From: Ornithomonoglobus_A sp045532455
GTDB taxonomy: Bacteria; Bacillota; Clostridia; UBA1381
Assembly: GCA_045532455.1 (NCBI GenBank)
Contig: JAZSFX010000020.1
Coordinates: forward strand, 5,482 to 69,481
DNA length: 64,000 bases
Direction: 5' to 3'
Of the stretch, positions 41,419 through 49,800 are shown piece after piece. The first letter of the stretch is position 1, and each line of letters starts with the position of its first letter. The notes below the pieces were generated by a model. The model was not told the origin of the DNA. It did no database searches and saw only the letters and a list, made by a program, of their open reading frames with translations. A program made the translations under genes and the position numbers.

Positions 41419-41491
41419 TGGGAATTACAGGGCTCGAACCTGTGACATCCTGCTTGTAAGGCAGACGCTCTCCCAGCTGAGCTAAACTCCC
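41419..41491 (-). tRNA. tRNA-Val (TAC)
   Basis: Acceptor GGGAGTT/AATTCCC, anticodon loop CTTACAA (TAC), T-arm CAGGTTCGAGCCCTG. First gene of the tRNA operon. CCA not encoded. Confidence 0.95.
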
Positions 41492-41533
41492 ATATGTTAC
41501 CATTGTACATCGTTCCAATCAACGACAGAGACT

Positions 41534-41562
41534 ATTATAACAGATACTTTTTGATTTGTCAA
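41534..41562 (-). promoter_or_regulatory. sigma-A promoter of the Val-Asp-Phe-Gly-Cys tRNA operon
   Basis: TTGACA (41557-41562), 17-nt spacer, TATAAT (41534-41539): fully consensus hexamers, as expected for stable RNA. Confidence 0.93.
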
Positions 41563-41714
41563 CACTTTTTTTAATTTTTTTTAACAAAATAAAAAAATTT
41601 ATTTTTTACTATATATATTATGCTCTCACACCCGAAAAATTCATTGTTTTTAAGGCAAAAACACAAAAAATAGCGAAATAATAGGAAAAAAACAATTTAT
41701 TTTACACAAAACAC

Positions 41715-41743
41715 TTGACAACAGCCATTTTTTGTAATAAAAT
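41715..41743 (+). promoter_or_regulatory. sigma-A promoter of hup
   Basis: TTGACA (41715-41720), 17-nt spacer, TAAAAT (41738-41743), about 55 nt before hup. Confidence 0.88.
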
Positions 41744-41797
41744 GATAGAGGTATGGGATTTAATCCCGTTATTAAAAATTTCAAGGAGGAAACATAA

Positions 41798-42073
41798 ATG
41801 AACAAGACAGAATTAGTTGCAGCTGTTGCACAAAGTGCAGAGTTGACAAAGAAACAAGCTGAAGCAGCAGTTGTTGCTGTTACAGAAACAATCAAAAAGG
41901 CTCTTTGCGAAGGCGACAAAGTTCAATTATTCGGCTTTGGTGGTTTCGAAGTAAGACAAAGAGATGCTAGACAAGGCAAAAACCCAAGAACAGGCGAAGT
42001 TATCAACATACCTGCATCAAAGGTTCCTGCATTCAAAGCTGGTAAGGCTTTCAAGGATGCTGTAAACAAATAA
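41798..42073 (+). CDS. hup: DNA-binding protein HU
   Basis: A 91-residue HU protein that bends and compacts DNA. Begins MNKTELVAAVAQSAELTKK and has the beta-arm segment FGGFEVRQRDARQGKNPRTGE with INIPASKVPAFKAGK. SD AAGGAGG. Codon use is that of a highly expressed gene. A long inverted repeat follows before rqcP. Confidence 0.97.
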   Translation: MNKTELVAAVAQSAELTKKQAEAAVVAVTETIKKALCEGDKVQLFGFGGFEVRQRDARQGKNPRTGEVINIPASKVPAFKAGKAFKDAVNK

Positions 42074-42088
42074 TTTTATCAAAAAGAG

Positions 42089-42190
42089 ATAAGGGGCTGT
42101 CGTATCAAAAGATTTATTGTATAAAATTGATTTTTAGCAAATGTATATTTGCGCTTTTGTACAAAATCCATTGATACGACAGTCCCTTAT
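42089..42190 (+). repeat. Long inverted repeat between hup and rqcP
   Basis: Twenty-base arms ATAAGGGGCTGTCGTATCAA (42089-42108) and TTGATACGACAGTCCCTTAT (42171-42190) match at 19 of 20 positions. The 62-nt interior contains another hairpin GCAAAT/ATTTGC at 42138-42152. The general shape resembles the five-copy repeat family, but the sequence differs. No U-run follows, so it is not a standard terminator. Confidence 0.8.
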
Positions 42191-42204
42191 TGTCTGGGGC
42201 AAAT

Positions 42205-42447
42205 ATGAGAATAGACAAATACTTAAAAGTATCACGAATAATAAAAAGACGTGCCATTGCAAACGAAGCCTGCGACCAGGGTCGTATAATGGCAAACGGA
42301 AAAGTTGTAAAAGCATCTTACGATGTAAAAGAAAATGATATCCTTGAAATTAAAATGGGTGAACGTATAATAAAAATACGTGTACTCGATATAAAAGAAC
42401 ACGTACTAAAAGACGATGCCACCTCTCTTTACGAGGTAATAAATTAA
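42205..42447 (+). CDS. rqcP: S4-domain protein RqcP (YabO/Hsp15 family)
   Basis: RqcP binds stalled 50S-peptidyl-tRNA complexes and supports RqcH-driven alanine tailing. The 80 residues form a single S4 domain: MRIDKYLKVSRIIKRRAIANEACDQGRIMANGKVVK. The start is the ATG at 42205 with GGGG upstream. It sits before yabP-yabQ-divIC-yabR as in B. subtilis. Confidence 0.92.
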   Translation: MRIDKYLKVSRIIKRRAIANEACDQGRIMANGKVVKASYDVKENDILEIKMGERIIKIRVLDIKEHVLKDDATSLYEVIN

Positions 42448-42498
42448 CAAAATCCCTCATATATATAATATGATTTTATATATAGGGAGGAATTTAGT

Positions 42499-42777
42499 TT
42501 GGCACAGAGTATAACTCAAAAAAAAGATGTTCACACCGTTACAATAAATGAAAGAAAAAACATTCAGATGACAGGCGTTATTGATGTGGGAAATTTTTCT
42601 CAAACCTGCATTGATATTACAACCCTTGATGGTACAATAATTCTAAAAGGCAAAGATTTTAATATCTCCAGGCTTGATACCGATTTGGGTGAGCTTAGCA
42701 TTTGCGGTGAGGTCTTATCACTACAGTATACCAAAACAAAGCAAAAACGCTCAGCATTTGAAGGTCTTTTTAAATAG
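42499..42777 (+). CDS. yabP: Sporulation protein YabP
   Basis: A 92-residue YabP/YqfC family protein required for sporulation in B. subtilis. Features are the ITINERKNIQMTGVIDVGNF-like N-terminus and the FNISRLDTDLGELSICGEVLSLQY core. It starts at TTG 42499 with GGGAGG 8 nt before. yabQ follows after 2 nt. Confidence 0.93.
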   Translation: MAQSITQKKDVHTVTINERKNIQMTGVIDVGNFSQTCIDITTLDGTIILKGKDFNISRLDTDLGELSICGEVLSLQYTKTKQKRSAFEGLFK

Positions 42778-42779
42778 AT

Positions 42780-43208
42780 ATGGCAAGCGAGGTCTACTCA
42801 CTTTTAGCTCTTACCTTTACAGGCTTTTTTATGGGTCTGTGTTATGATACCCTGCGTGCTATAAGACGCACTGTAAGCTTTAATATGCTATTTATATGGA
42901 TCAGCGATTTTTTATACTGGATTTTTGTTTGTGGATTTGTTGCATATATTGTGCTACTTACCGATGACGGTAGAATTAATATTTACGAAATATGCGGTAT
43001 AATAATTGGTACTATTTTGTACTATAACACAATAAGTACCTTTATAGTAAAGCTTTTGAGCCTTATTTTTAAAAAAATTCTGAAAATAATCTGTTTATTT
43101 TTTAAAATAGTATTGACACCGATACGGTTTTTGTATAAAATTCTTATAAGGGGGAATGTTGATGAACAAAGCAATAAAACAAGTGCCGAAGAAAAAGGCA
43201 CGCTATAA
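42780..43208 (+). CDS. yabQ: Spore cortex biosynthesis protein YabQ
   Basis: A 142-residue membrane protein. In B. subtilis, YabQ is a mother-cell membrane protein needed for the cortex. It has the GFFMGLCYDTLRAIRR motif and FIWISDFLYWIFVCGFVAY, with about four hydrophobic segments and a charged C-terminal tail. Its last 47 nt overlap divIC in another frame. Confidence 0.92.
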   Translation: MASEVYSLLALTFTGFFMGLCYDTLRAIRRTVSFNMLFIWISDFLYWIFVCGFVAYIVLLTDDGRINIYEICGIIIGTILYYNTISTFIVKLLSLIFKKILKIICLFFKIVLTPIRFLYKILIRGNVDEQSNKTSAEEKGTL

Positions 43209-43482
43209 CAAAAACAGAATATTTGCCATTTTGTTTGTTTTATGTGTTTGTGCAATGTTGTTCAAGGGTTTTATGCAATTACCGCAGATTATGGAAAACA
43301 AAAAACAAGCTGCCCTTCTTAGTGAGCGCATAAGCTACGAAAAAGAACGTCAACGTGAAATAGACGAGCTGAAAGCAAAATCAAACACCGACGAATACAT
43401 AGAAAGCGTCGCAACCGAAAAACTTGGTCTGGTAGAAAAAAATGCCAAGATATTTGTAGACGTATCATCAACTGAAGAATAA
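43162..43482 (+). CDS. divIC: Septum formation initiator DivIC/FtsB
   Basis: A 106-residue divisome protein with a basic cytosolic N-terminus (KQVPKKKARYNKNR), one membrane helix (FAILFVLCVCAMLFKGF) and a coiled coil (SERISYEKERQREIDELKAK) ending in SVATEKLGLVEKNAKIFV. The start is the ATG at 43162 with AAGGGGG 7 nt before; an ATG at 43156 is too close to the SD. It overlaps yabQ by 47 nt. Confidence 0.93.
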   Translation: MNKAIKQVPKKKARYNKNRIFAILFVLCVCAMLFKGFMQLPQIMENKKQAALLSERISYEKERQREIDELKAKSNTDEYIESVATEKLGLVEKNAKIFVDVSSTEE

Positions 43483-43504
43483 ATTAAGAGAGAGGATAAA
43501 AATA

Positions 43505-43969
43505 GTGGTTTCTGTAGGAGATATTTTTGACGGTAAGGTAGTAAGCGTAATGCCTTTTGGTGCGTTTGTTGAGTTTGGTAAAAATCAATCAGGGCTTGTA
43601 CATATTTCTGAAATTTCAACCTCATATATACAGAATATTAACGAGCACATAAAAAAAGGCGACGAAGTTAAGGTTAAGGTCATCAAAATAGAAGACAGCG
43701 GTAAAATAAGTCTTTCGATAAAACAGACTATGGAAAAGCCAGCAGCAGAGCCAAAAAGCCGCAACAAAAAAGATACACGCGATAACAAACCCAAGCAGAG
43801 TGTACGTCCTGCAGATATTGACTGGTCGCAAAAGGAAGATGAGTTGTCTTTTGAGGATAAGCTTTCGAAGTTCAAGTCCGACAGCGACGAAGCCTTTCGT
43901 ATTTTAAAGAGAAACGCCGCCTCAAAACGCAGTGGTGGATACAGTCGCAAAGGCAACTATTCATTTTAA
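43505..43969 (+). CDS. yabR: S1 RNA-binding domain protein YabR
   Basis: A 154-residue protein with an N-terminal S1 domain (VGDIFDGKVVSVMPFGAFVE, LVHISEIS, KISLSIKQ) and a disordered basic tail. It is related to general stress protein 13 and polynucleotide phosphorylase S1 domains. Starts at GTG 43505. Position after divIC is conserved. A terminator follows. Confidence 0.92.
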   Translation: MVSVGDIFDGKVVSVMPFGAFVEFGKNQSGLVHISEISTSYIQNINEHIKKGDEVKVKVIKIEDSGKISLSIKQTMEKPAAEPKSRNKKDTRDNKPKQSVRPADIDWSQKEDELSFEDKLSKFKSDSDEAFRILKRNAASKRSGGYSRKGNYSF

Positions 43970-43994
43970 TTTTATTACATATTGTTATTTGGAG

Positions 43995-44029
43995 GGATTG
44001 TTGGTACATAGCTGCGACAATCCTTTTAT
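43995..44029 (+). terminator. Terminator of the rqcP-yabR cluster
   Basis: GGATTGT/ACAATCC (43995-44001 with 44017-44023) followed by TTTTATT. Confidence 0.75.
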
Positions 44030-44091
44030 TATATGTTTATATGTTTAAATGCGTAAGATACACAAAATTAACAAGCCAGAAAGGAAAATTT

Positions 44092-45534
44092 ATGAACCTT
44101 ACATTACTAACAGATTTCTACGAATTCACCATGGCAAACGGATTTTTAAAAGAGGGTATGGGTGATAGAATTGCATATTTTGATATGTTTTTCAGGCGCG
44201 TGCCCGATGACGGTGGATTTGCCATTATGGCAGGTGTTGAGCAGGTTATTGAATATATAAATGAGCTTAAATTTACAGATGAGGATATTGAATTTTTAAA
44301 ATCCAAAAAACTCTTTTGCGATGACTTTTTAAAATACCTAAAGGATTTTAAGTTCTGTTGTGATGTATGGGCAATTCCTGAGGGAACACCCATTTTTCCG
44401 CACGAGCCTATTTTAACAGTAAGAGGGCCTGTGTGTCAGGCGCAGTTTATAGAAACAATGATTCTCTTAACAGTAAATCACCAGAGTCTTATTGCTACTA
44501 AAACAAACAGAATAGTGCGCGCAGCGCAAGGGAGAGCAGTAATGGAGTTTGGCTCAAGACGTGCACAGGGTTACACAGGCGCAACGCTCGGTGCAAGAGC
44601 CGCATATATAGGCGGTGCGGCAGGCACTGCGTGCACAATAGCGGACAAGCTATACGGCATTCCCGCAATGGGAACAATGGCTCATAGCTGGATACAGATG
44701 TTTGACAGTGAGTATGAGGCATTCAAGGCATATGCCAAGACATACCCACACAACACAACCTTGCTTGTGGACACATATAACGTATTAAAATCGGGTGTGC
44801 CTAATGCAATAAAAGTGTTCGATGAGATTTTAAAGCCTATGGGAGCGCGTCCTGTTGGAATAAGAATTGATTCAGGGGATATAACCTATCTTTCTAAAAA
44901 ATGCCGCGATATGCTTGACGAGGCAGGCTATGAGGACTGCAAAATTGTTGCTTCCAATTCACTTGACGAGCATATTATACGCGATATGCTTATACAGGGT
45001 GCAAAAGTGGACTTGTTCGGTGTTGGTGAGCGTCTTATAACTTCATCATCTGCACCTGTTTTTGGCGGGGTGTACAAGCTTGTGGCGCTCGAGGATAAAA
45101 ACTCAAAAATAATTCCAAAAATAAAAATAAGTGAAAATGTGGCAAAGATAACCACCCCTGGCTTTAAGCAGGTTTACCGTCTGTATTCAAAGGAAACAAA
45201 CAGAGCACTCGCAGACGTTATAACACTGTTTGATGAGGTGATAGATAATTCCAAGCCATACGAAATTTTTAACCCCGAGCATATTTGGAAAAGAAAGCGC
45301 ATTACCGACTTCTATGCAAGACCGCTTTTAAAGCAGATATTCAGGAACGGAGAATGTGTATATAAAAATCCCGACATAAAAATCCTGAGAGAGTATTGTC
45401 AGATGGAGGTCGACAGTCTGTGGGAGGAAGTAAAGCGTTTTGAAAACCCACATCAATATTATGTTGACCTTTCTAAAGACTTATGGAAGATGAAGCACGA
45501 GCTACTGTCGGAGTACGGAAATCTGGAGGATTAA
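44092..45534 (+). CDS. pncB: Nicotinate phosphoribosyltransferase
   Basis: NAD salvage: nicotinate + PRPP + ATP give nicotinate mononucleotide. The 480 residues start MNLTLLTDFYEFTMANG with SD AAAGGAAAA; the frame continues upstream to 44041 without conservation. Motifs include FGSRRAQG, GTMAHSW and RIDSGDITYLSKKCR. tsaC follows after 1 nt, using TTG within the SD context GGAGG. Confidence 0.96.
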   Translation: MNLTLLTDFYEFTMANGFLKEGMGDRIAYFDMFFRRVPDDGGFAIMAGVEQVIEYINELKFTDEDIEFLKSKKLFCDDFLKYLKDFKFCCDVWAIPEGTPIFPHEPILTVRGPVCQAQFIETMILLTVNHQSLIATKTNRIVRAAQGRAVMEFGSRRAQGYTGATLGARAAYIGGAAGTACTIADKLYGIPAMGTMAHSWIQMFDSEYEAFKAYAKTYPHNTTLLVDTYNVLKSGVPNAIKVFDEILKPMGARPVGIRIDSGDITYLSKKCRDMLDEAGYEDCKIVASNSLDEHIIRDMLIQGAKVDLFGVGERLITSSSAPVFGGVYKLVALEDKNSKIIPKIKISENVAKITTPGFKQVYRLYSKETNRALADVITLFDEVIDNSKPYEIFNPEHIWKRKRITDFYARPLLKQIFRNGECVYKNPDIKILREYCQMEVDSLWEEVKRFENPHQYYVDLSKDLWKMKHELLSEYGNLED

Positions 45535-45535
45535 T

Positions 45536-46549
45536 TTGAAAACACGTATTATAGAAAAAAACGACTTAAAAATTGCAGGCGAAATAATAAGAGACGGTGG
45601 ACTTGTTGCATTCCCTACCGAAACGGTTTACGGTCTTGGTGCAAATGCACTTGATGCGGTGGCAGTTAAAAAAATATTTGTTGCCAAAGGTAGACCCTCG
45701 GATAATCCGCTTATAGTCCACATCGGCGATATTTCGCAGATAGATGAGCTTGCGGAGGATATAAACGATAACGCAAAAAAACTTATAGACGCTTTTATGC
45801 CAGGTCCGTTTACAATAATATTAAAAAAGAAGCCTCATATTCCCGACACCGTAACTGCAGGTCTTGACAGTGTGGGAATACGTTTTCCCATACAAGCCAC
45901 AGCAGTTGCTTTTATTAAAGAGGCACGCGTGCCGATAGCGGCACCGTCAGCAAATCTTTCGGGAAAGCCGAGTCCTACCGAGGTAAAGCACGTTACCCAG
46001 GATATGATGGGCAGAATTGAGGGCATAATAAACGGAGAAAGCTGCGATTTTGGTGTTGAGTCCACAATAGTTGACGCCACCTCCCCCATTCCCGTTCTTT
46101 TAAGACCAGGTGGCATTACATACGATGAATTATGCTCCGTTGTACCCCAAACCATAATAGATAAGAATGTTATGGAGGCTGTGGGTGAGAACGAAAAGCC
46201 AAAATGCCCGGGAACAAAGTACAAGCACTACTCACCAAAGGCACAGGTAGTTGTGGTTGAGGGCGAGTGCGAAAATGTAAGGAAAAAGATTAAAGAGTTA
46301 TTAGAAGAAAATAATGATAAGGTATCGGGTGTTCTTACAATGTTTAACTCTGCATATGACAGAGCAGTTGTTATAGACGGTGGCGAAAATAACCGCGACT
46401 ACGCAAAAAATCTGTTTGGTGCACTAAGGAGCTTTGACGATTTAGGTGTTGAAATTGTTTTTGCAGAGTTCAAATTTCTTGACGGATACGGTCTTGCGGT
46501 TAAGAACAGACTCTACAAGGCGGCAGGCTATAATGTGATTTATGTATAA
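45536..46549 (+). CDS. tsaC: L-threonylcarbamoyladenylate synthase (TsaC/Sua5)
   Basis: Makes threonylcarbamoyl-AMP for the t6A modification at position 37 of ANN-decoding tRNAs. The 337-residue form contains the YrdC domain (GGLVAFPTETVYGLGANAL, KGRPSDNPLIVH, APSANLSGKPSPT) plus the C-terminal Sua5 domain (PGTKYKHYSPKAQVVVVEG). It starts at TTG 45536. A tcdA-type dehydratase that converts t6A to ct6A is encoded at 58.9 kb. Confidence 0.95.
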   Translation: MKTRIIEKNDLKIAGEIIRDGGLVAFPTETVYGLGANALDAVAVKKIFVAKGRPSDNPLIVHIGDISQIDELAEDINDNAKKLIDAFMPGPFTIILKKKPHIPDTVTAGLDSVGIRFPIQATAVAFIKEARVPIAAPSANLSGKPSPTEVKHVTQDMMGRIEGIINGESCDFGVESTIVDATSPIPVLLRPGGITYDELCSVVPQTIIDKNVMEAVGENEKPKCPGTKYKHYSPKAQVVVVEGECENVRKKIKELLEENNDKVSGVLTMFNSAYDRAVVIDGGENNRDYAKNLFGALRSFDDLGVEIVFAEFKFLDGYGLAVKNRLYKAAGYNVIYV

Positions 46550-46579
46550 AAAAGGTTGTTGCATATGCAACAACCTTTT
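46548..46579. terminator. Bidirectional terminator between tsaC and fucI
   Basis: Perfect 16-bp palindrome AAAAAGGTTGTTGCAT and its complement, with A/T runs at both ends between convergent genes. Confidence 0.92.
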
Positions 46580-46592
46580 TATGTAATTTAAA

Positions 46593-48401
46593 TTATTTGA
46601 TATTTTTGTACAAAGGTCCGTATGCTTGGCAAGCTCTGTAATCCTGACCTTCTTTATCCATGCCGAAAGCATTCCAGCTTGCAGGTCTGAATATCTTTTC
46701 TTCAGGTACATTGTGTAGACTTACAGGAATTCTCAGCATTGAACACATTGTGATAAGGTCTGCACCAATATGTCCATAAGAGATAGCACCGTGGTTAGCA
46801 CCCCAGTTATTCATAACTTCATAAGCTGTCTTGAATGGGCTGCCGTCCTTACCATCACATCTTGGAGCAAACCATGTACATGGCCATGTGTAGTCTGTTC
46901 TCTTCCAAAGTGCGTCAGATACATCAGCAGGAAGACCTACTGTCCAACCCTCTGCAATTTGAAGAACAGGACCAAGACCCTTAACAAGGTTTAGTCTAAT
47001 CATAGTAGCAGGCATTGTAGCTGTTGTTTCAAATCTTGATGAGAAACCGCCGCCTCTAAAATATCCCAGGTCTGCCATATTCCATGTTGTAGCACCCATA
47101 ATAGCGTCTTGGTCAGCTTGTGTAACTTCATACCAAGGCTTCATAACTGCATTTCCATTTTCGTCTTTTGCCTCTGCATTAGCGTCTAAGCAACAAGCAC
47201 CTGAGTTGATAAGGTGAATAACACCATTTGCAGCCTTTGCTTCGTCTTTGATGTCGTAGCCTGTAACTCTCTTGATAGCCTCGCCACTCCAATATGTACG
47301 AACGTCCGCAAACATTTGTGCTCTGTTTGTTAATAACTTCATAAATAGCATACCTAAGCCGTTTAATACGTCATTTTCGGTTGCTAAAATATATGGCTCT
47401 CTTGCACCGTTCCAGTCGAATGAGGTGTTAAGCATTGCCTCTGCAAAGTCGCAGTTTGGATAGAAGTCTGTCCATTGTCTTTGACCCTGAAAACCTGCAG
47501 CAATTGCGTTGTGGCCAACTGCTTCTTCTTCACAACCCTCAGGAAGATTTGCATTACCATTCATCAAATCCTGAATAATAACTGCCATCTTAACAACAAA
47601 TTCAAATTGCTCAGCTTTCTCAGCATCAGATTTTTGCATATCCTCAGGGTTCTTGTCAAAGCCCATCTTGCAGTTCTTCTTTGCCCAAGCAAGTGCCTTT
47701 TGGAATTCAGCCTCGTCATAGATGCCCTCAGTCATTCTTCTGATTACTTCTACCTCGTCAACAGACTCAACTCTCATGCCCAAGTATGATTCGATAAAGT
47801 CAGAGTCGATAATAGAGCCGCCGATACCCATACAGATTGAGCCAATTTGCAGATATGACTTACCACGCATTGTTGCAGTTGCAACTGCAGCACGACCAAA
47901 TCTTAATAGTTTTTCTTCTACGTCAGCAGGAATTGAAGTATCACTCATATCCTGAACTTCGTGGCCATAGATACCAAATGCAGGAAGTCCCTTTTGTGCA
48001 TGTGTAGCAAGAACTGATGCAAGGTAAACTGCACCCGGTCTTTCTGTACCGTTAAAGCCCCAAACACCCTTTATTGTCTGTGGGTCCATATCCATTGTTT
48101 CAGAGCCATAGCACCAGCAAGGTGTAACTGTAAGAGTAATGTCTACACCCTCTTTTCTGAATTTATCAGCACATGCAGCAGATTCTGCAACACGACCGAT
48201 TGTTGTGTCGGCAATAACTACTTTAACACTCTCACCATTAGAGTATTTTAAGTTGTCTTCAAATAATTTTTTAGCAGCCTTTGCCATGTTCATTGTTTGA
48301 ACCTCTAAAGATTCTCTAACCTTTAAAGGACCGCGACGTCCGTCGATTGTAGGACGAATACCAATAACAGGATAATCGCCTATTAGTCTTGATTTTGCCA
48401 T
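46593..48401 (-). CDS. fucI: L-fucose isomerase
   Basis: FucI converts L-fucose to L-fuculose (Mn2+). The 602 residues begin SRLIGDYPVIGIRPTIDGRRG and show TVTPCWCYGSETMDMDP, GFNGTERPGAVYLA, GHEVQDMSD and MNNWGANHGAISYGH, all typical of FucI. Fuculose would then go to a kinase and aldolase, giving lactaldehyde. An AraC regulator is divergent from it. fucU is at 20.6 kb and a BMC operon at the right edge. Confidence 0.96.
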   Translation of the reverse strand: MAKSRLIGDYPVIGIRPTIDGRRGPLKVRESLEVQTMNMAKAAKKLFEDNLKYSNGESVKVVIADTTIGRVAESAACADKFRKEGVDITLTVTPCWCYGSETMDMDPQTIKGVWGFNGTERPGAVYLASVLATHAQKGLPAFGIYGHEVQDMSDTSIPADVEEKLLRFGRAAVATATMRGKSYLQIGSICMGIGGSIIDSDFIESYLGMRVESVDEVEVIRRMTEGIYDEAEFQKALAWAKKNCKMGFDKNPEDMQKSDAEKAEQFEFVVKMAVIIQDLMNGNANLPEGCEEEAVGHNAIAAGFQGQRQWTDFYPNCDFAEAMLNTSFDWNGAREPYILATENDVLNGLGMLFMKLLTNRAQMFADVRTYWSGEAIKRVTGYDIKDEAKAANGVIHLINSGACCLDANAEAKDENGNAVMKPWYEVTQADQDAIMGATTWNMADLGYFRGGGFSSRFETTATMPATMIRLNLVKGLGPVLQIAEGWTVGLPADVSDALWKRTDYTWPCTWFAPRCDGKDGSPFKTAYEVMNNWGANHGAISYGHIGADLITMCSMLRIPVSLHNVPEEKIFRPASWNAFGMDKEGQDYRACQAYGPLYKNIK

Positions 48402-48466
48402 AATCTTTTCCTCCTAAAAAAATATATATAGTTAAACTAATATTATAGTCTAATATAATTATACTA

Positions 48467-48496
48467 TTGACTTTGTTAAAATACTTGTGTTATAAT
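48467..48496 (+). promoter_or_regulatory. sigma-A promoter of the AraC regulator gene
   Basis: TTGACT (48467-48472), 18-nt spacer, TATAAT (48491-48496), giving a leader of ~100 nt. A TATAAT for fucI lies on the other strand at 48442-48447, but with a weak -35 (TCAATA), as expected for an activator-dependent promoter. Confidence 0.7.
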
Positions 48497-48599
48497 GGAA
48501 TAAAGTATAAGAATATTACGATTAAGTGTATTTTGCACGGAAGATTTTACAAATAATTTCATTGTTTGGATATATATAGTCAGAAAGGCAATAAAAAAC

Positions 48600-49421
48600 A
48601 TGAAAATTTCTCTTTTACACGAAACAACTCAACGAGGCACGCCTGATTTTCCCATTGAGTATTACAAGGTAAATAAAAGCCATCCTCAGTATCATATGCA
48701 GACACACTGGCACAAGGATATTGAGCTTATTCGCGTTACGGGTGGGTCTTTGGACGTGCAGATAGGTGATACCCCATATTCACTAAGGGCAGGCGACAGC
48801 ATATATATCCCCGGCGGTATTGCACATGGCGCAGAACCTGATGAGTGCGATTATGAATGTATTGTTTTTTCGCCTGCAATTTTGTATGCAACTCAGAAAA
48901 TACGTACACTGCTAAAATCAAAAGTAATTTGCGCCGTAAAATTTCCGCAAAATGAGGATATAAATTTCATATTCAACTGCTTTACCAAAAAAGACACCGG
49001 CTATGAGTTTGAGGTAATAAGTGCGCTATATAAAATTGCATATTACGCACTTCAAAATCAGGATATACCAACAAACAATGTGGAATACCGCGTTGATAAA
49101 ATAAAACCGTCGATTATGTATATCGAGGAGAATTTTTCGTCGAATATAAGTCTTGGCGAGCTTGCACGGGCGTGCTCTATGAGTGCGAATTATTTTTGCA
49201 AGGTGTTTAAAGACGTTACAGGTCAGACACCCGTTGAGTATATGACAACGTATCGCATCGAAGCCGCCTGTGAAATGCTTCTTTCGGGCATAAGCGTAAC
49301 CGACACCGCGTATGATTGCGGTTTTAACGATTTAAGTTATTTTATAAATGTTTTTAAGCGCTATATGGGCATTTCTCCAAAACAATATGCACAAAACAGG
49401 CAAAAGACAATTTCTGCTTAA
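48600..49421 (+). CDS. AraC-family transcriptional regulator with cupin domain
   Basis: A 273-residue regulator. The N-terminal cupin (HMQTHWHKDIELIRVTGGSL, LRAGDSIYIPGGIAHG) should bind a sugar or sugar derivative. The C-terminal AraC double HTH is SLGELARACSMSANYFCKVF and VTDTAYDCGFNDLSYFINVF with the closing GISPKQY. Its divergent arrangement with fucI makes it the likely activator of fucose use; the ligand is inferred. Confidence 0.92.
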   Translation: MKISLLHETTQRGTPDFPIEYYKVNKSHPQYHMQTHWHKDIELIRVTGGSLDVQIGDTPYSLRAGDSIYIPGGIAHGAEPDECDYECIVFSPAILYATQKIRTLLKSKVICAVKFPQNEDINFIFNCFTKKDTGYEFEVISALYKIAYYALQNQDIPTNNVEYRVDKIKPSIMYIEENFSSNISLGELARACSMSANYFCKVFKDVTGQTPVEYMTTYRIEAACEMLLSGISVTDTAYDCGFNDLSYFINVFKRYMGISPKQYAQNRQKTISA

Positions 49422-49422
49422 G

Positions 49423-49460
49423 AAAAAAAGACATTATTCTCGAGAATAATGTCTTTTTTT
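49423..49460. terminator. Bidirectional terminator, AraC gene/tRNA-Gly
   Basis: Perfect 38-bp palindrome: A7 GACATTATTCTC and its complement ending in T7. It serves the plus-strand AraC gene and the minus-strand tRNA-Gly. Confidence 0.93.
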
Positions 49461-49463
49461 CTA

Positions 49464-49535
49464 AGCGGAAGACGAGATTCGAACTCGCGACGTTCACCTT
49501 GGCAAGGTGACGCTCTACCACTGAGCCACTCCCGC
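49464..49535 (-). tRNA. tRNA-Gly (GCC), copy 2
   Basis: Identical over the tRNA body to the gene at 41182-41253: acceptor GCGGGAG/CTTCCGC, anticodon GCC. Single-gene transcription unit with its own promoter. CCA not encoded. Confidence 0.96.
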
Positions 49536-49561
49536 ATATATGTTATCTTTACGACCTTTAT

Positions 49562-49590
49562 ATAATACCATAAAAAAAAGTGTTTGTCAA
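49562..49590 (-). promoter_or_regulatory. sigma-A promoter of tRNA-Gly copy 2
   Basis: TTGACA (49585-49590), 17-nt spacer, TATTAT (49562-49567) on the minus strand. Confidence 0.88.
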
Positions 49591-49634
49591 CAGTTTTTTG
49601 GTAAAAAAGCAAAGAATTTTTTTCACATTTATAG

Positions 49635-49663
49635 TTGATATATTTTGTTTTTTATGGTAGAAT
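49635..49663 (+). promoter_or_regulatory. sigma-A promoter of purL
   Basis: TTGATA (49635-49640), 17-nt spacer, TAGAAT (49658-49663). The leader of ~130 nt holds a small hairpin TGTCCGT/ACGGACA (49715-49734). No purine, ZTP or PRPP riboswitch core was recognised. Confidence 0.7.
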
Positions 49664-49800
49664 TATAGTGTATGGATTTTACATTTTTTATAAATATAAC
49701 TTCTGAGTACATATTGTCCGTAACAACACGGACAGAGTATATAAATTTTGTTAACATTAGAGGATAAAAAGCAAACATATACAGAAAGGAATTTTTTACT

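Larger units (their letters stand above)
41492..41797. other. Divergent intergenic region, tRNA operon/hup
   Basis: A 306-bp AT-rich region. It holds the tRNA operon promoter (minus, 41534-41562) and the hup promoter (plus, 41715-41743). Between them (41565-41700) are only long A/T tracts; no gene or repeat was seen. Confidence 0.6.

Noticed and set aside
41039..41485. Plus-strand ORFs across 41.0-41.5 kb
   Set aside because: They are antisense readings of the five-tRNA cluster, which folds convincingly on the minus strand.
49664..49800. Purine, ZTP or PRPP riboswitch before purL
   Set aside because: Only one small hairpin is visible and none of the conserved core sequences of these classes was found.
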